Part shown: positions 16,785-26,050 of the stretch, piece after piece | Layout: every line of letters begins with the position of its first letter | Position numbering within the stretch: the first letter of the stretch is position 1 | Assembly (NCBI RefSeq): GCF_900129565.1 | Contig: NZ_FQWD01000001.1 | Coordinates: 744,001 to 808,000 of the forward strand | From: Marisediminitalea aggregata | GTDB lineage: Bacteria; Pseudomonadota; Gammaproteobacteria; Enterobacterales; Alteromonadaceae | Direction: 5' to 3' | Length of the DNA stretch: 64,000 nt | The notes under the pieces: generated by a model | The model's database searches: none | What the model was told of the DNA's origin: nothing | Seen by the model: only the letters and a program-made list of their open reading frames with translations | Program-made: the position numbers and the translations under genes

Positions 16785-17357
16785 TTAACCAATACGTGAG
16801 AGTTTCAGGAGCTTACGTAGATCAGCCAGTACATCCCGGCTGCCCATCACGGCATCCTGGCGTAAGGCATAAACCGGGTAACGCAGCATGGCATTGCCCT
16901 GAGTATCCACAATAAATAGATGGTTAGCCAATGCGCTTTTGTTTAACGTGCTTGCCTGCTCTTCCGACACAGCCAGCGCTTCGATATGGGTGTATTCAGC
17001 CAGTACCGCTGCGGCACCGGGGTCGCTGTCAGGTGCCATAAATACGGCAGGCCTGGCTCGATCAGACTCTTTACCCAACGCAATCCACACCTGTTGAATG
17101 GCATACAATGCATTTTCACATTCGGCGTTGCAGGTAGCGGGGACGACATACATCACTCGCCAGCTCGGCGCCTGTTGGTCCAACATGCTAGTTAATGACA
17201 CGACCGGTTGTAATAATTCACCCCGGTTAGTTGCACCGCGTTCAAACCAGTTCCCGTCAAGCGCCAGTTTGGCAAGCACAACAGGCAATACAAATACCGC
17301 AAAAATAATTAGAAGGGAGCGCTTAGGTCTTTCTTGTGTTTGTACCATGGTTGTCAT
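16785..17357 (-). CDS. Cytochrome oxidase operon-associated thioredoxin-like membrane protein
   Basis: This 190-residue protein has one N-terminal membrane segment (about residues 15-31, LLIIFAVFVLPVVLAKLA) and a periplasmic domain with a thioredoxin-like pattern: WRVMYVVPATCNAECENALY (two Cys, C-x3-C, about residues 76-80), then NHLFIVDTQGNAMLRYPV. Proteins of this type are encoded between surf1 and ctaA in many gammaproteobacterial oxidase operons, and the C-x3-C recalls the SCO copper motif. A role in oxidase assembly is inferred from context and this motif only. Its start overlaps the end of surf1 by about 35 bases. Confidence 0.75.
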   Translation of the reverse strand: MTTMVQTQERPKRSLLIIFAVFVLPVVLAKLALDGNWFERGATNRGELLQPVVSLTSMLDQQAPSWRVMYVVPATCNAECENALYAIQQVWIALGKESDRARPAVFMAPDSDPGAAAVLAEYTHIEALAVSEEQASTLNKSALANHLFIVDTQGNAMLRYPVYALRQDAVMGSRDVLADLRKLLKLSRIG

Positions 17358-18102
17358 TATTTTTTACTCTCCGCAGTAACACTGAAAAAAAGATAACGAC
17401 AGCGGCAAGTGCCAGGCCAAACCATTGAATCGCATAACCAAGATGCTTTTCAGGTGGCATTACCACCGCCTGCCAGTTGGGTGTGAACCCGGCTAGGTCC
17501 GGCGTGGACGCTATTCGCTGTACGAGAATATTGGGCATGGATGTGCCCCATTGAAGATTGAGCTTTGCTATATCAATTTGCTGCAGTCGCAACGGAAATG
17601 TATTGAACTGCGTTGCGGTTTCGGAAATTAATCGGTTGTTGCCCGGTACAGAAATGACCCCATCAACCGTAACGGGCTGTGAAGGAAGCTGAATAACCGG
17701 GAGTTGGTCTCGTTGGCTGGGTGCTGCAACCCACCCGAGGTTGGTTAGGAACTGTTGGCCTTCCGAGCGAACCGGCACAATAACACCGTAACCGGGTTTT
17801 CCCTGGTAAATTTGGTTATCTAGCAAAATGACTCGCGTAGCATCGACCTGACCCACAAACCGCACCGGCACATCCCGGACTTCACTAAACGATTGTAACG
17901 CCTCAAACACCTGCATTGGCGCCTGTGCCTCTTTTTGCGCTATGCTGTGTAAACGTTGTTGTTTCTGATCCATACGCGCAAGCTGCCAACAACCCAATGA
18001 CACCATGACGGCTACCGCCACCAGGGTAATGAGGGTTGCCAAAACCGGCCAGGATGACCCTGATACGCGCTCGGATTTGTCGTTGGCAGGAGTAAGTTGC
18101 AT
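17323..18102 (-). CDS. SURF1 family cytochrome oxidase assembly protein
   Basis: SURF1 proteins assist insertion of heme A into cytochrome oxidase subunit I. With the start at 18102 the protein is 259 residues. It has two membrane helices (about residues 19-36 and near the C-terminus, IQWFGLALAAVVIFFSVLLRR) around a periplasmic domain. Typical motifs are LGCWQLARMDQK after the first helix, LLDNQIYQGKPGYGVIVPV and FLTNLGWVA. The frame stays open upstream to 18285, but that part lies antisense to the DUF2909 gene and lacks family features. An ATG at 18120 is the main alternative. The start codon at 18102 overlaps the divergent DUF2909 start at 18101 (shared CATG). Confidence 0.88.
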   Translation of the reverse strand: MQLTPANDKSERVSGSSWPVLATLITLVAVAVMVSLGCWQLARMDQKQQRLHSIAQKEAQAPMQVFEALQSFSEVRDVPVRFVGQVDATRVILLDNQIYQGKPGYGVIVPVRSEGQQFLTNLGWVAAPSQRDQLPVIQLPSQPVTVDGVISVPGNNRLISETATQFNTFPLRLQQIDIAKLNLQWGTSMPNILVQRIASTPDLAGFTPNWQAVVMPPEKHLGYAIQWFGLALAAVVIFFSVLLRRVKNNDNHGTNTRKT

Positions 18103-18310
18103 GTTAGTCAAAATCGTCATTGTTGGATTGTTGCTGTTTATGGTGTTTAACCTGTTCCTGGCGATGAAAGCCATGTTAGGCAACAGCCCGAAACACCAAC
18201 CCATGAGCAAATACATTGGGCGCAGGGTAATGACGTCAGCACTCATTGTGGTGATCATTTTGCTGGCAATTTCTACCGGTCTCATTACACCTAACCCGCG
18301 CCCGTATTAA
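18101..18310 (+). CDS. DUF2909 twin-transmembrane small protein
   Basis: This 69-residue protein begins MLVKIVIVGLLLFMVFNLFL and has two hydrophobic helices (about 3-22 and 43-62) joined by a short basic loop containing SPKHQPMSKYIGRRV, as in the DUF2909 family. Homologues are commonly found inside cytochrome oxidase gene clusters on the opposite strand, and their role is unknown. The ATG at 18101 has a good AGGAG eight bases upstream, while the longer open frame upstream is antisense to surf1 and has no membrane character. It ends three bases before the stop codon of the convergent coxC gene. Confidence 0.82.
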   Translation: MLVKIVIVGLLLFMVFNLFLAMKAMLGNSPKHQPMSKYIGRRVMTSALIVVIILLAISTGLITPNPRPY

Positions 18311-18313
18311 CGC

Positions 18314-19195
18314 TTACAGGACGTAAACAAACACGTAGAGCATGACCCACACCACGTCTACGAAATGCCAGTACCAGCTGCCGGCCTGAAAGGCGAAGTG
18401 GTTGTCGTGGGTAAAGTGCCCCTTCAGCACGCGCAGGAACAGCACCATCAGTATGATGGTCCCCAGCGTTACGTGCATGCCGTGGAAACCGGTTAACAAG
18501 AAGAAAGTGTTGCCATAGATACCGGATTGCAGGGTCAGGCCCAGATCCCGATAAGCGTGCACATATTCTTCAACCTGTAAAAACAGGAAGCCACATCCCA
18601 GCAGGATAGTTATCCCTAACATGGCGGTGAGCTGCTTGCGTTTGCCTTGTTCCAGACCCACATGCGCGAAGTGCAGGGTGACTGACGAAATAAGCAGGAT
18701 CACTGTATTGATGGTAGGCAGACCAGACCAACTCATAGCGGTCGTGCTTACGCCTCCCGGCGTTTCAATCAATGGCCACATAGCCTCAAAGCCCGGCCAC
18801 AACACTTCGTTGGTCATGGCGTTGTTTGACTCCCCCGATAGCCAGGGCAGCGCAATTACTCTGGCGTAAAACAACGCGCCAAAAAAGGCCGCGAAGAACA
18901 TGACTTCAGAGAAGATAAACCAGCTCATCCCCTGACGGTAGGAACGACCCAGCTGGTCGCTGTAAAGTCCGCTCATCGATTCATTGATTTGATCGCGGAA
19001 CCAGCCAAATAGCATGACCAGTAACACCACAATCCCCACAGCCAGAATGTTGTCGCCGTAGCCACTCTCGCCGCGCGTAGTTTCAATGACAAAGTTGCCG
19101 GCACCGACGGCAATCAAAAACAGCGCAACCGCGCCCACAATGGGCCACACGCTTTGCGCAGGAACATAGTACTTTTGATACTCTTGATGTTGCAT
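18314..19195 (-). CDS. coxC: Cytochrome c oxidase subunit III
   Basis: Subunit III is a seven-helix membrane protein that stabilises the oxidase core. The 293 residues include YYVPAQSVWPIVGAVALFLI at the N-terminus, the conserved GMSWFIFSEVMFFAAFFGAL (Glu in helix III), FLLTGFHGMHVTLGTI, and the C-terminal block FAFQAGSWYWHFVDVVWVML typical of COX3. It follows ctaG by 17 bp in the operon coxB-coxA-ctaG-coxC. Confidence 0.96.
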   Translation of the reverse strand: MQHQEYQKYYVPAQSVWPIVGAVALFLIAVGAGNFVIETTRGESGYGDNILAVGIVVLLVMLFGWFRDQINESMSGLYSDQLGRSYRQGMSWFIFSEVMFFAAFFGALFYARVIALPWLSGESNNAMTNEVLWPGFEAMWPLIETPGGVSTTAMSWSGLPTINTVILLISSVTLHFAHVGLEQGKRKQLTAMLGITILLGCGFLFLQVEEYVHAYRDLGLTLQSGIYGNTFFLLTGFHGMHVTLGTIILMVLFLRVLKGHFTHDNHFAFQAGSWYWHFVDVVWVMLYVFVYVL

Positions 19196-19212
19196 AGTGT
19201 TCTCCTTCGACC

Positions 19213-19788
19213 TCAGTTCTCAACAAACGAGGTCAGGAAAGGGTTAGTTTTTTTGTCACCGTCGTTGCCGCCGGTCACGTCAAATAGCGTGTACTGCACA
19301 GTGAAAAAATGAATGTCGTCCGGAATTTGCGGGTCAACGTAAAACCGCATGGGCATGAGTGCTTCCGCCCCCGCATTGAGCGGTTGACTGTTAAAGCAAA
19401 AACACTCTGTTTTATTCAGAAACAGCGCAGCCTGACCCGGTGTCACAGACGGAATTGCCTGTGCCACCATGCCTTTTGAAGCCGGATTCCTGACATAAAA
19501 CTCCACGGTGTTTAGTTCGCCAGGGTGTACTTTTACCCTGTGCGTCTGAGCCCGAAACTCCCATGGCATACCTGTATGTGTGCGGGTAATGAATTCCACC
19601 GTTACCGTGCGGGATTCTTCAACCTCACCAGCATATACCGTGGCGGCGGTTTCGTTGGTTTTGCCGTTGATGCCGGTAATGTCGCAAAACACGTCATACA
19701 ACGGCACAAGTGCAAAACCAAATCCAAACATAGCCACCACGACCAGGACTAACTTTCCTACCAGTGCGGTGTGGGAAGTCGTTGCCAT
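19213..19788 (-). CDS. ctaG: Cytochrome c oxidase assembly protein CtaG/Cox11
   Basis: Cox11 delivers copper to the CuB site of subunit I. The 191-residue protein has one N-terminal membrane anchor (about residues 11-29) followed by LYDVFCDITGINGK, with a conserved Cys, and the copper-binding motif ECFCFNSQPL (about residues 128-137, C-F-C-F). Both are hallmarks of the family. It is located between coxA (10-bp gap) and coxC. Confidence 0.96.
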   Translation of the reverse strand: MATTSHTALVGKLVLVVVAMFGFGFALVPLYDVFCDITGINGKTNETAATVYAGEVEESRTVTVEFITRTHTGMPWEFRAQTHRVKVHPGELNTVEFYVRNPASKGMVAQAIPSVTPGQAALFLNKTECFCFNSQPLNAGAEALMPMRFYVDPQIPDDIHFFTVQYTLFDVTGGNDGDKKTNPFLTSFVEN

Positions 19789-19798
19789 AACGTTCTGC

Positions 19799-21412
19799 CT
19801 ATTTCACTACAGGTGGTGTTTCAAACGAATGGTAAGGTGCTGGCGACGGAATTTCCCACTCCAGACCTTCAGCGCCTTCCCACACCTGACTGCTGACCGG
19901 CTCACCCTGTTTACGGCAAGCTTTGATCATCACCCACAGGAAGATCAGCTGAGACAACCCAAACGCAAAACCGCCGATACTGATCCACTTGTTGAAGTCG
20001 GCAAACTGCAACGCATAGTCCGGAATACGACGCGGCATACCCGCCAATCCAACAAAGTGCATGGGGAAGAACAGCAGATTGACCGAGATCAGCGAACACC
20101 AGAAGTGCCATTTGGCGAGCGTGATATCAAACATGCGGCCAGTCCATTTCGGTAGCCAGTAATACACCGCCGCCATAATGGAGAACACCGCCCCCGTTAC
20201 TAACACGTAATGGAAGTGCGCCACCACAAAGTAAGTATCGTGGTACTGGAAATCTACCGGCGTGATGGCCAGCATTAATCCCGAAAGCCCGCCAATGGTA
20301 AACAGCACAATAAAGGCAAGTGCGAACATCATGGGGATTTCAAAGGTCATGGACCCTCGCCACATCGTGGCCACCCAGTTAAAGACTTTTACCCCGGTTG
20401 GCACCGATATAAGCATGGTGGCGAACATAAAGAACATTTCAGCGGCCACCGGCATACCAGTTGTGAACATGTGGTGGGCCCACACAATAAAGCTCAGCAG
20501 TGCAATTGAAGCTGTGGCATAGACCATGGAGGCATAACCAAACAGCGGCTTACGCGCAAAGGTAGGTACAATCTGCGAAATAATACCAAACGCGGGCAGT
20601 ATCATGATGTACACCTCAGGGTGTCCGAAGAACCAGAAGATGTGCTGGAACATTACCGGATCACCACCGCCTGCGGCGTCGAAGAAACTGGTACCAAAGA
20701 ACTTGTCGGTTAACACCATGGTAACGGCCCCTGCGAGCACCGGCATAACGGCAATCAACAAGAACGCCGTGATCAGCCAGGTCCACACAAACAGCGGCAT
20801 CTTCATCCATGTCATGCCAGGCGCACGCATGTTGAAGATGGTCACAATCACGTTAATGGCCCCCATAATGGAAGAGATACCCATGATGTGCACCGAGAAC
20901 ACAAACAATGCGGTACTGTCACCACTGTAGGTCGTTGAAAGCGGCGCGTAGAAGGTCCAGCCGAAAGCCGGACCGCCGCCTTCAAGGAACAGTGATGCCA
21001 ACAAAATGCTGAAGGCAAATGGCAGGATCCAGAAGCTCCAGTTGTTCATGCGTGGCAGCGCCATATCCGGTGCACCAATCATCATTGGCACCAGCCAGTT
21101 GGCCAGCCCGGTAAAGGCGGGCATCACTGCACCGAATACCATGATTAACCCGTGAACCGTGGTCATCTGGTTGAAGAAGTTAGGGTCGACAATTTGTAAT
21201 CCTGGCTGGAACAATTCAGCCCGAATCACCATCGCCATTGCACCACCGGTTAAAAACATGATGAAGGCGAACCACAGGTACAAAGTACCAATGTCTTTGT
21301 GGTTAGTGGTAAGAACCCAACGCATTAAGCCTTTGGGTATGTGATGATCGTGATGATCATCATGGTCTGCCGCTGCGTGATCAGGGCTGACAATGTCGGT
21401 TGCTTTACTCAT
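19799..21412 (-). CDS. coxA: Cytochrome c oxidase subunit I (A-type heme-copper oxidase)
   Basis: This is the catalytic subunit of the terminal oxidase, with 537 residues and 12 helices. It shows the active-site block [20 protein letters not shown] (the cross-linked CuB His-Tyr pair, and the XGHPEV glutamate of A1-type oxidases), the CuB histidine pair in [11 protein letters not shown], the heme ligand stretch [19 protein letters not shown], and [20 protein letters not shown]. The N-terminus is unusual: a histidine- and aspartate-rich tract at about residues 12-24 ([14 protein letters not shown]) precedes the family start, and could bind metal. It lies 9 bp downstream of coxB and uses heme A made by the ctaA/cyoE products. 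Confidence 0.97.
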   Translation of the reverse strand: MSKATDIVSPDHAAADHDDHHDHHIPKGLMRWVLTTNHKDIGTLYLWFAFIMFLTGGAMAMVIRAELFQPGLQIVDPNFFNQMTTVHGLIMVFGAVMPAFTGLANWLVPMMIGAPDMALPRMNNWSFWILPFAFSILLASLFLEGGGPAFGWTFYAPLSTTYSGDSTALFVFSVHIMGISSIMGAINVIVTIFNMRAPGMTWMKMPLFVWTWLITAFLLIAVMPVLAGAVTMVLTDKFFGTSFFDAAGGGDPVMFQHIFWFFGHPEVYIMILPAFGIISQIVPTFARKPLFGYASMVYATASIALLSFIVWAHHMFTTGMPVAAEMFFMFATMLISVPTGVKVFNWVATMWRGSMTFEIPMMFALAFIVLFTIGGLSGLMLAITPVDFQYHDTYFVVAHFHYVLVTGAVFSIMAAVYYWLPKWTGRMFDITLAKWHFWCSLISVNLLFFPMHFVGLAGMPRRIPDYALQFADFNKWISIGGFAFGLSQLIFLWVMIKACRKQGEPVSSQVWEGAEGLEWEIPSPAPYHSFETPPVVK

Positions 21413-21421
21413 GATCCGCTC

Positions 21422-22585
21422 CTATTGACCCGTTGCGACGGCATTGACGTCTTTGGGTTGAATTAACTGGCCCGTGTTATTACCCCAGGCGTTACGCTCG
21501 TAAGTCACTACTGCTGCAATTTCTTTCAGACTGAGCATTTTGCCGAACGCTTGCATTGCGGTACCGGTTTTACCGTTTAACACAATCTCGATATGTGCGG
21601 TGGGGTCATTCTGGGTAGCCAGCACGCTTCCTTTGAGGGCAGGGAACACACCGGGTAAACCTTCACCGTTTGGCATATGACAGGCGGCACACGCGGCGTT
21701 GTAGACGCGCTCGCCTTCAGACATGAGCTCTTCTTTGCTCATGCTCATCGCCAGCAAACGTTGCTCTTCCTCGCGTGCTTGGCGCTGAATAGATTCTTGC
21801 TCACTCACCCACGCCTCGTAGTCAGCAGGCTCTTTGGCTATAACGACCACAGGCATAAATCCGTGGTCCTTACCGCATAGCTCAGCGCACTGGCCGCGGT
21901 AAATGCCCGGCTCGTCAACCTTGGTCCAGGCTTCATTAATAAAACCGGGGTTTGCGTCTTTCTTCACCGCAAAATCAGGAACCCACCAGGAGTGGATAAC
22001 GTCGTCAGAAGTGATCAGGAAACGGACTTTTTGCCCGGTTGGGATCACCAGTGGACGGTCAACCTCGAGCAAATAGTTTTCGCCTTTGTTGTAGCGGTTA
22101 TTGATTTGTTCACGCTGTGTGGCGAGCAGGGAGTAATACTCCACCTCACGATCCATGTACTTGTAGTGCCACTTCCACTGCGACCCGGTAACCAGCACCG
22201 TAAGATCCGCTTCCGTGGTATCTTCCATGGCTATCAGGGTTTTCGCGGCAGGCACTGCCATGAATATAAGAATGAGAAAAGGAATTACCGTCCAGGCAAT
22301 TTCCACCTTCACGTTTTCATGAAAATTCGCGGGTTTGGCACCGCGGGATTTTCTGTGCAGGTACATAGAAACAAACATGACTCCGAACACCACTACTGCT
22401 ATCCCTACGCAAATAGAGAACATCAGCATGTGGAGATCGTATACCTGTCCACTGATTTCCGTCGCGCCGCGTCGTAAATTTAATGACGATACGTCGTTAC
22501 TTCCCGCAGCAATCGCTGTCGTTCCGACTACTAACAGAACCAATGCAGTACAGGCTTTCAGTACGCATCTCTCGAGTTGCTTCAC
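21422..22585 (-). CDS. coxB: Cytochrome c oxidase subunit II with fused cytochrome c domain (caa3 type)
   Basis: Subunit II receives electrons through the CuA centre. The 387-residue protein has a signal peptide, two membrane helices (about residues 50-74 and 95-115), a cupredoxin domain with CuA ligands His198, Cys233, Glu235, Cys237, His241 and Met244 (GQCAELCGKDHGFMP), and then a C-terminal cytochrome c domain with one heme site CAACH (Cys299-His303). The fused cytochrome defines a caa3-type oxidase. It is the first gene of the operon and the promoter should lie in the 385 bp upstream. Confidence 0.96.
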   Translation of the reverse strand: MKQLERCVLKACTALVLLVVGTTAIAAGSNDVSSLNLRRGATEISGQVYDLHMLMFSICVGIAVVVFGVMFVSMYLHRKSRGAKPANFHENVKVEIAWTVIPFLILIFMAVPAAKTLIAMEDTTEADLTVLVTGSQWKWHYKYMDREVEYYSLLATQREQINNRYNKGENYLLEVDRPLVIPTGQKVRFLITSDDVIHSWWVPDFAVKKDANPGFINEAWTKVDEPGIYRGQCAELCGKDHGFMPVVVIAKEPADYEAWVSEQESIQRQAREEEQRLLAMSMSKEELMSEGERVYNAACAACHMPNGEGLPGVFPALKGSVLATQNDPTAHIEIVLNGKTGTAMQAFGKMLSLKEIAAVVTYERNAWGNNTGQLIQPKDVNAVATGQ

Positions 22586-22970
22586 TCAACACCTCCGTTA
22601 AGGCCCGCCAGCGTCTCACAGAACGCCCCATTGCGAGAATAAGCTTCCAGGCCCTTTATGGTTGTTTTTTGAACTAGCCTTTTAATATTTTGTGCTTCTT
22701 ATGTTATTTATTTGTTAAGCACTGTATAAGAATTACTCATTGTGTGTTTTGCGTCCAGTCCTTTTTCGCTAAAATCTGGATTACTGGCTATTTTTCGTCC
22801 AATCAGGCAAAAAATACTGCATTCATGTGAGTGAGTGTTTATTAACTAAAATTGATGGCGATGAGAGAGATTTAGCAAGGTAAAAGAGCGGTTTGATAGG
22901 ATTATGCCCTTCAAATACAAAAAAACCGGCGCTAAGCCGGTTTTTAAATGCGTTATTATGGTGCAGTTCT
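22586..22970. other. 385-bp intergenic region upstream of coxB
   Basis: It holds the lexA terminator at its right end (22921-22945) and must hold the promoter of the oxidase operon. The middle is A+T-rich. I could not pick a convincing -35/-10 pair, and I see no RNA gene or small coding frame. Confidence 0.5.
22921..22945 (-). terminator. Terminator of lexA
   Basis: Ten-base arms AAAAACCGGC and GCCGGTTTTT enclose a 5-base loop. On the minus strand the stem runs into a T-run about 25 bases after the lexA stop codon. Confidence 0.92.
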
Positions 22971-23594
22971 TTACATCCAGTCTGCGTTCCGAATGACACC
23001 TACCGCGATACCTTCGATGTTGAAGGGCTGATTAGCAAGATCGACCTTAATAGGTGAAAACTCTTCATTTTCAGCGTGTAGCAACACTTCACGCCCACGC
23101 TTTTCAAGGCGCTTTACGGTAACGTCTTCGTCGACACGCGCGACAACCACCTGACCATTGTGCACATCGGTTGTGCGATGAACGGCCAGCAAGTCACCGT
23201 CCAAAATGCCAATATCCTTCATACTCATGCCATTAACGCGCAGCAAGAAGTCGGCTTTTGGATGAAACAAAGCGGGATCCACTTTGTAATGCATTTCAAC
23301 GTGTTCCTGCGCAAGAATGGGTTCACCCGCAGCAACCCGGCCAATCAACGGCAGGCCTTCTTCTTCGGCTTCATCGTCCAACGGAATATTTAATTTAATC
23401 CCGCGGGATGTGCCCGGCAGAATATCGATCACACCCTTTTTGGCCAGCGCTTTTAAGTGCTCCTCCGCTGCGTTTGCGGAGCGGAATCCCAGTTCACGGG
23501 CAATCTCAGCACGCGTTGGCGGCATGCCGGTATCCGTCATGGTTGACTTAATGAGGTCGAGTACTTCTTGTTGTCGGGGAGTTAATGGACGCAT
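22971..23594 (-). CDS. lexA: SOS response repressor LexA
   Basis: LexA represses DNA-damage genes and cleaves itself when RecA filaments form. The 207-residue protein has the N-terminal winged helix ([20 protein letters not shown], about residues 26-45), the autocleavage site VAAGEP (between Ala89 and Gly90) and the serine-lysine catalytic dyad Ser124 (NGMSMKD) and Lys161 (VTVKRL). Length and residue spacing agree with E. coli LexA (202). Two tandem LexA boxes directly upstream show autoregulation. A clear terminator follows. Confidence 0.98.
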   Translation of the reverse strand: MRPLTPRQQEVLDLIKSTMTDTGMPPTRAEIARELGFRSANAAEEHLKALAKKGVIDILPGTSRGIKLNIPLDDEAEEEGLPLIGRVAAGEPILAQEHVEMHYKVDPALFHPKADFLLRVNGMSMKDIGILDGDLLAVHRTTDVHNGQVVVARVDEDVTVKRLEKRGREVLLHAENEEFSPIKVDLANQPFNIEGIAVGVIRNADWM

Positions 23595-23601
23595 AAACAG
23601 C

Positions 23602-23617
23602 CTGTTTTTCCATACAG
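23602..23617. promoter_or_regulatory. LexA box 1 (proximal) of lexA
   Basis: The sequence is CTGT-N8-ACAG exactly (spacer TTTTCCAT), 8 bp upstream of the lexA start codon. It matches the gammaproteobacterial SOS box. Confidence 0.93.
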
Positions 23618-23621
23618 TTAA

Positions 23622-23637
23622 CTGTGAGTATATACAG
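23622..23637. promoter_or_regulatory. LexA box 2 (distal) of lexA
   Basis: A second exact CTGT-N8-ACAG (spacer GAGTATAT) is placed 20 bp from the first, about two helical turns, as in E. coli lexA, which also has two boxes. Confidence 0.93.
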
Positions 23638-23689
23638 GTTTACACAAATGACAACCGGGTTTTGTATAAATTCTGCGTTAGACGGCAGT

Positions 23690-24217
23690 TTATGCCAGTT
23701 GCTTTGCTTGGTTCACCTGATTGAGCAACTGTTGCCTGAACGCATCCATCTGTGCTTGATTCTCGAAGCTATGGCGGGGAAATACGTGATACTGATAGCC
23801 TGACACCTGCAGCAATAAAAGCGATCCGACCTGCCGAACATGCCCCAGCGCGCCCCACTTATGCAGTGTTTCATTGGCTATGGTTTTTTCAAACAGGCCG
23901 TCTTGCTGGCACTGGTATTCGTGCTTTCCCAATATCCCATTCGATACTTTGGATACCATGAGTACTGTCGCAATACACCAGAGAAAATAGACCAGTGTTG
24001 CCACAAATCCGGTCAATAATGACCCTGTAACCATCACCATCCAGACAACGACATCATCCGGCATGCCGCGGTCATACACCAGGTAACTCAGAACGCCCAG
24101 GGCGATACACAGCATGTATTTGTAGGTAAACGGCGCCGTGGCAAGAAACCATACATTGAATCTCACCAAGTCCGCACGCGTAATAAAGGTTTCTATGGTA
24201 GAAATACGCGCTGTCAT
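23690..24217 (-). CDS. YcxB-like membrane protein
   Basis: This 175-residue protein has two hydrophobic segments (about residues 32-48 and 57-88). They are followed by a soluble C-terminal domain with HKWGALGHVRQVGSLLLLQV and YQYHVFPRHSFENQAQMDAF, the pattern of the YcxB-like domain (PF14317). The function is unknown. It overlaps the downstream tpm gene by four bases (ATGA), so the two are probably translationally coupled. It is upstream of lexA on the same strand with a 95-bp gap that holds both LexA boxes. Confidence 0.72.
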   Translation of the reverse strand: MTARISTIETFITRADLVRFNVWFLATAPFTYKYMLCIALGVLSYLVYDRGMPDDVVVWMVMVTGSLLTGFVATLVYFLWCIATVLMVSKVSNGILGKHEYQCQQDGLFEKTIANETLHKWGALGHVRQVGSLLLLQVSGYQYHVFPRHSFENQAQMDAFRQQLLNQVNQAKQLA

Positions 24218-24849
24218 TTATTCACCAGCCACGCCGACTCTACTGCCGGTACTTTGCCTTTCAAGCCGCCTTCAAGTGGTTCACTCGCCAGTCCTGGCTG
24301 CAGCCTTTCACTGCCATAGAGCTCAATTAATTCGGCTTCTGTTACCGAAAAAGGCGGGCCGCTGTGCAGTGCCTGATCATACTCAAATGTGATTAGCAGG
24401 TGTTGTGCTTTTGGGGCCGCGGCTTTCAACGTCTTAACGTAGGCACGGCGCATGTCCTCGGGCAAGGCCACCAGCGCAGCACGATCATAAACTCCGTCTA
24501 TGTCACCCAGTAATTTGGGGGTTATCGATAAGATGTCGCCACAATACAGTGTAATATCGGGGGCCTGGTAACAAGTAAAATCATCAACGTCAGACACCGT
24601 AGGCGTAATACCCAATTCAGCAAAGTACTGTTGAACAGCAGATTCATTCAGCTCAACGCCTATCACCTCACAACCCCGTTGCAACAACCAGGTCATATCC
24701 TGAGATTTACCGCACAATGGCACTAACACGCGCTTGCCGTCGGTTAGACCAGCAGTTTCAGCAAATCGAACTAAAAACGCATTGATGTCTTTTTGGTGGA
24801 AACCAATTTCCCCCCGCTCCCATTTGTCGTGCCAAAACGCATGCTGCAT
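24214..24849 (-). CDS. tpm: Thiopurine S-methyltransferase
   Basis: This 211-residue SAM-dependent methyltransferase has FWHDKWERGEIGFHQKDINA at the N-terminus, the SAM-binding block RVLVPLCGKSQDMTWLLQRG and VIGVELNESAV, and YDRAALVALPEDMRRAYV. All are typical of bacterial TPMT, whose length is 215-220. In bacteria the family methylates thiopurines in vitro and has been tied to selenium and tellurium methylation; the natural substrate is unclear. It overlaps the YcxB-like gene downstream by four bases. Confidence 0.93.
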   Translation of the reverse strand: MQHAFWHDKWERGEIGFHQKDINAFLVRFAETAGLTDGKRVLVPLCGKSQDMTWLLQRGCEVIGVELNESAVQQYFAELGITPTVSDVDDFTCYQAPDITLYCGDILSITPKLLGDIDGVYDRAALVALPEDMRRAYVKTLKAAAPKAQHLLITFEYDQALHSGPPFSVTEAELIELYGSERLQPGLASEPLEGGLKGKVPAVESAWLVNK

Positions 24850-24924
24850 GCCGCCTCCTACTGCGCAAATTGCGATTAGGTTATACCTGGGGTTATCCTC
24901 CAGGCATACCTGCTCATTGCATTG

Positions 24925-25908
24925 TTATTGTTTTTTGAAAGGGTTGTCCAGTACATGCGTGCGTAATGCCGGCTGTACCCGACCTCCGTCCATGGCCTCC
25001 ATCATATGCTGTAATGCCGGACTGATAACCCCTTTGACTTCAGTAAAATAACTGTGTCCTTTCGGCTTATCAAACGTGTTGTTGAAGTTGTCGCAGTCTA
25101 CCTCGTAAACGTTCCTGGGCACCTTACTCAGTTCTTCTACCCCCGTCATACCAAGACGTTTGGATAGCTGGCGGTTTTTCAGATTGGCCACTTTGCTGGC
25201 CGGCATCGCGAGATCATCATTCGCGAAATACACCACTAAGTTTCTGGTGACTCTGGGTAACAATGCACCGCTTCGTCCAGGTTCAAGGCAGTGATTCACC
25301 ACATCTGCAGCCACCATGAATACATTTCTGAACAGGAGCGGCACCATTCCGGCGTGATCATTGCGGCCCCAGTAGTGGATGGCATTGCGCAGCACCCGGT
25401 TACCCATGGAATGAGCCAGCACGTTAATGCGCCGCATGCACGGCTCTGGTCTGGCAGCCTCGGCTTTGCGCCAGGTATCGAATTTCGACAACATTCTCGA
25501 AAACGCATTAGCACTGAAATCTGCGGCCTTCTGGTCGTCCCAGTAGTCGTCGAGCACACTGATAATTGGGTCGTCGTCACACGGCCAGATCAACGGCACA
25601 ACCAAAGCCAGTTTTTTGTTTTTGCCTTGATTGATCAGGCGCTGTAGATCCTCAGCCCGCTCGAAAATTTCCGGTTCCATATTGTTATTAAAACCATGAA
25701 TATAAAGCAGTATTTGAGTGTCACTATCCAGTTCTTTTAACCGTTGAAAAAACGTTTTGCTGCCTACTTCCCGGTAGTCATTTTTCCCCAAGCGCTCACA
25801 AAAATACATATCAGAGCCTGGTCGGGTAACCTGACGGTCAAACGCAATTTTACGGTTTACTTTGGTGCGGGATGACCCCTTCGGGGTGCGGTTGGTTGCA
25901 AAAAGCAT
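24925..25908 (-). CDS. Alpha/beta hydrolase of the DUF900 type
   Basis: This 327-residue protein has an oxyanion-hole segment LLYIHGFNNNMEP (about residues 67-79) and a nucleophile elbow VLAHSMGNRVLRNA (Ser about 169), followed by candidate Asp in YFANDDLAMPAS and His in PKGHSYFTEV. This is the DUF900 alpha/beta hydrolase pattern. No signal peptide is seen, so it is presumably cytoplasmic. Substrate unknown. It lies 75 bp upstream of tpm on the same strand. Confidence 0.78.
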   Translation of the reverse strand: MLFATNRTPKGSSRTKVNRKIAFDRQVTRPGSDMYFCERLGKNDYREVGSKTFFQRLKELDSDTQILLYIHGFNNNMEPEIFERAEDLQRLINQGKNKKLALVVPLIWPCDDDPIISVLDDYWDDQKAADFSANAFSRMLSKFDTWRKAEAARPEPCMRRINVLAHSMGNRVLRNAIHYWGRNDHAGMVPLLFRNVFMVAADVVNHCLEPGRSGALLPRVTRNLVVYFANDDLAMPASKVANLKNRQLSKRLGMTGVEELSKVPRNVYEVDCDNFNNTFDKPKGHSYFTEVKGVISPALQHMMEAMDGGRVQPALRTHVLDNPFKKQ

Positions 25909-26050
25909 AGTCGCCTCCTTGGTACTGTTGTATCAGGCGCTATACCACTGCAAATAAGGTATGACATCCTTGCCTGGTTATGTTGAGTTTCACTGTATCA
26001 GCGCTTTGAATTGTAGCGCCGATTCAGCAAATTTGCCGGGTATTTTGTGG

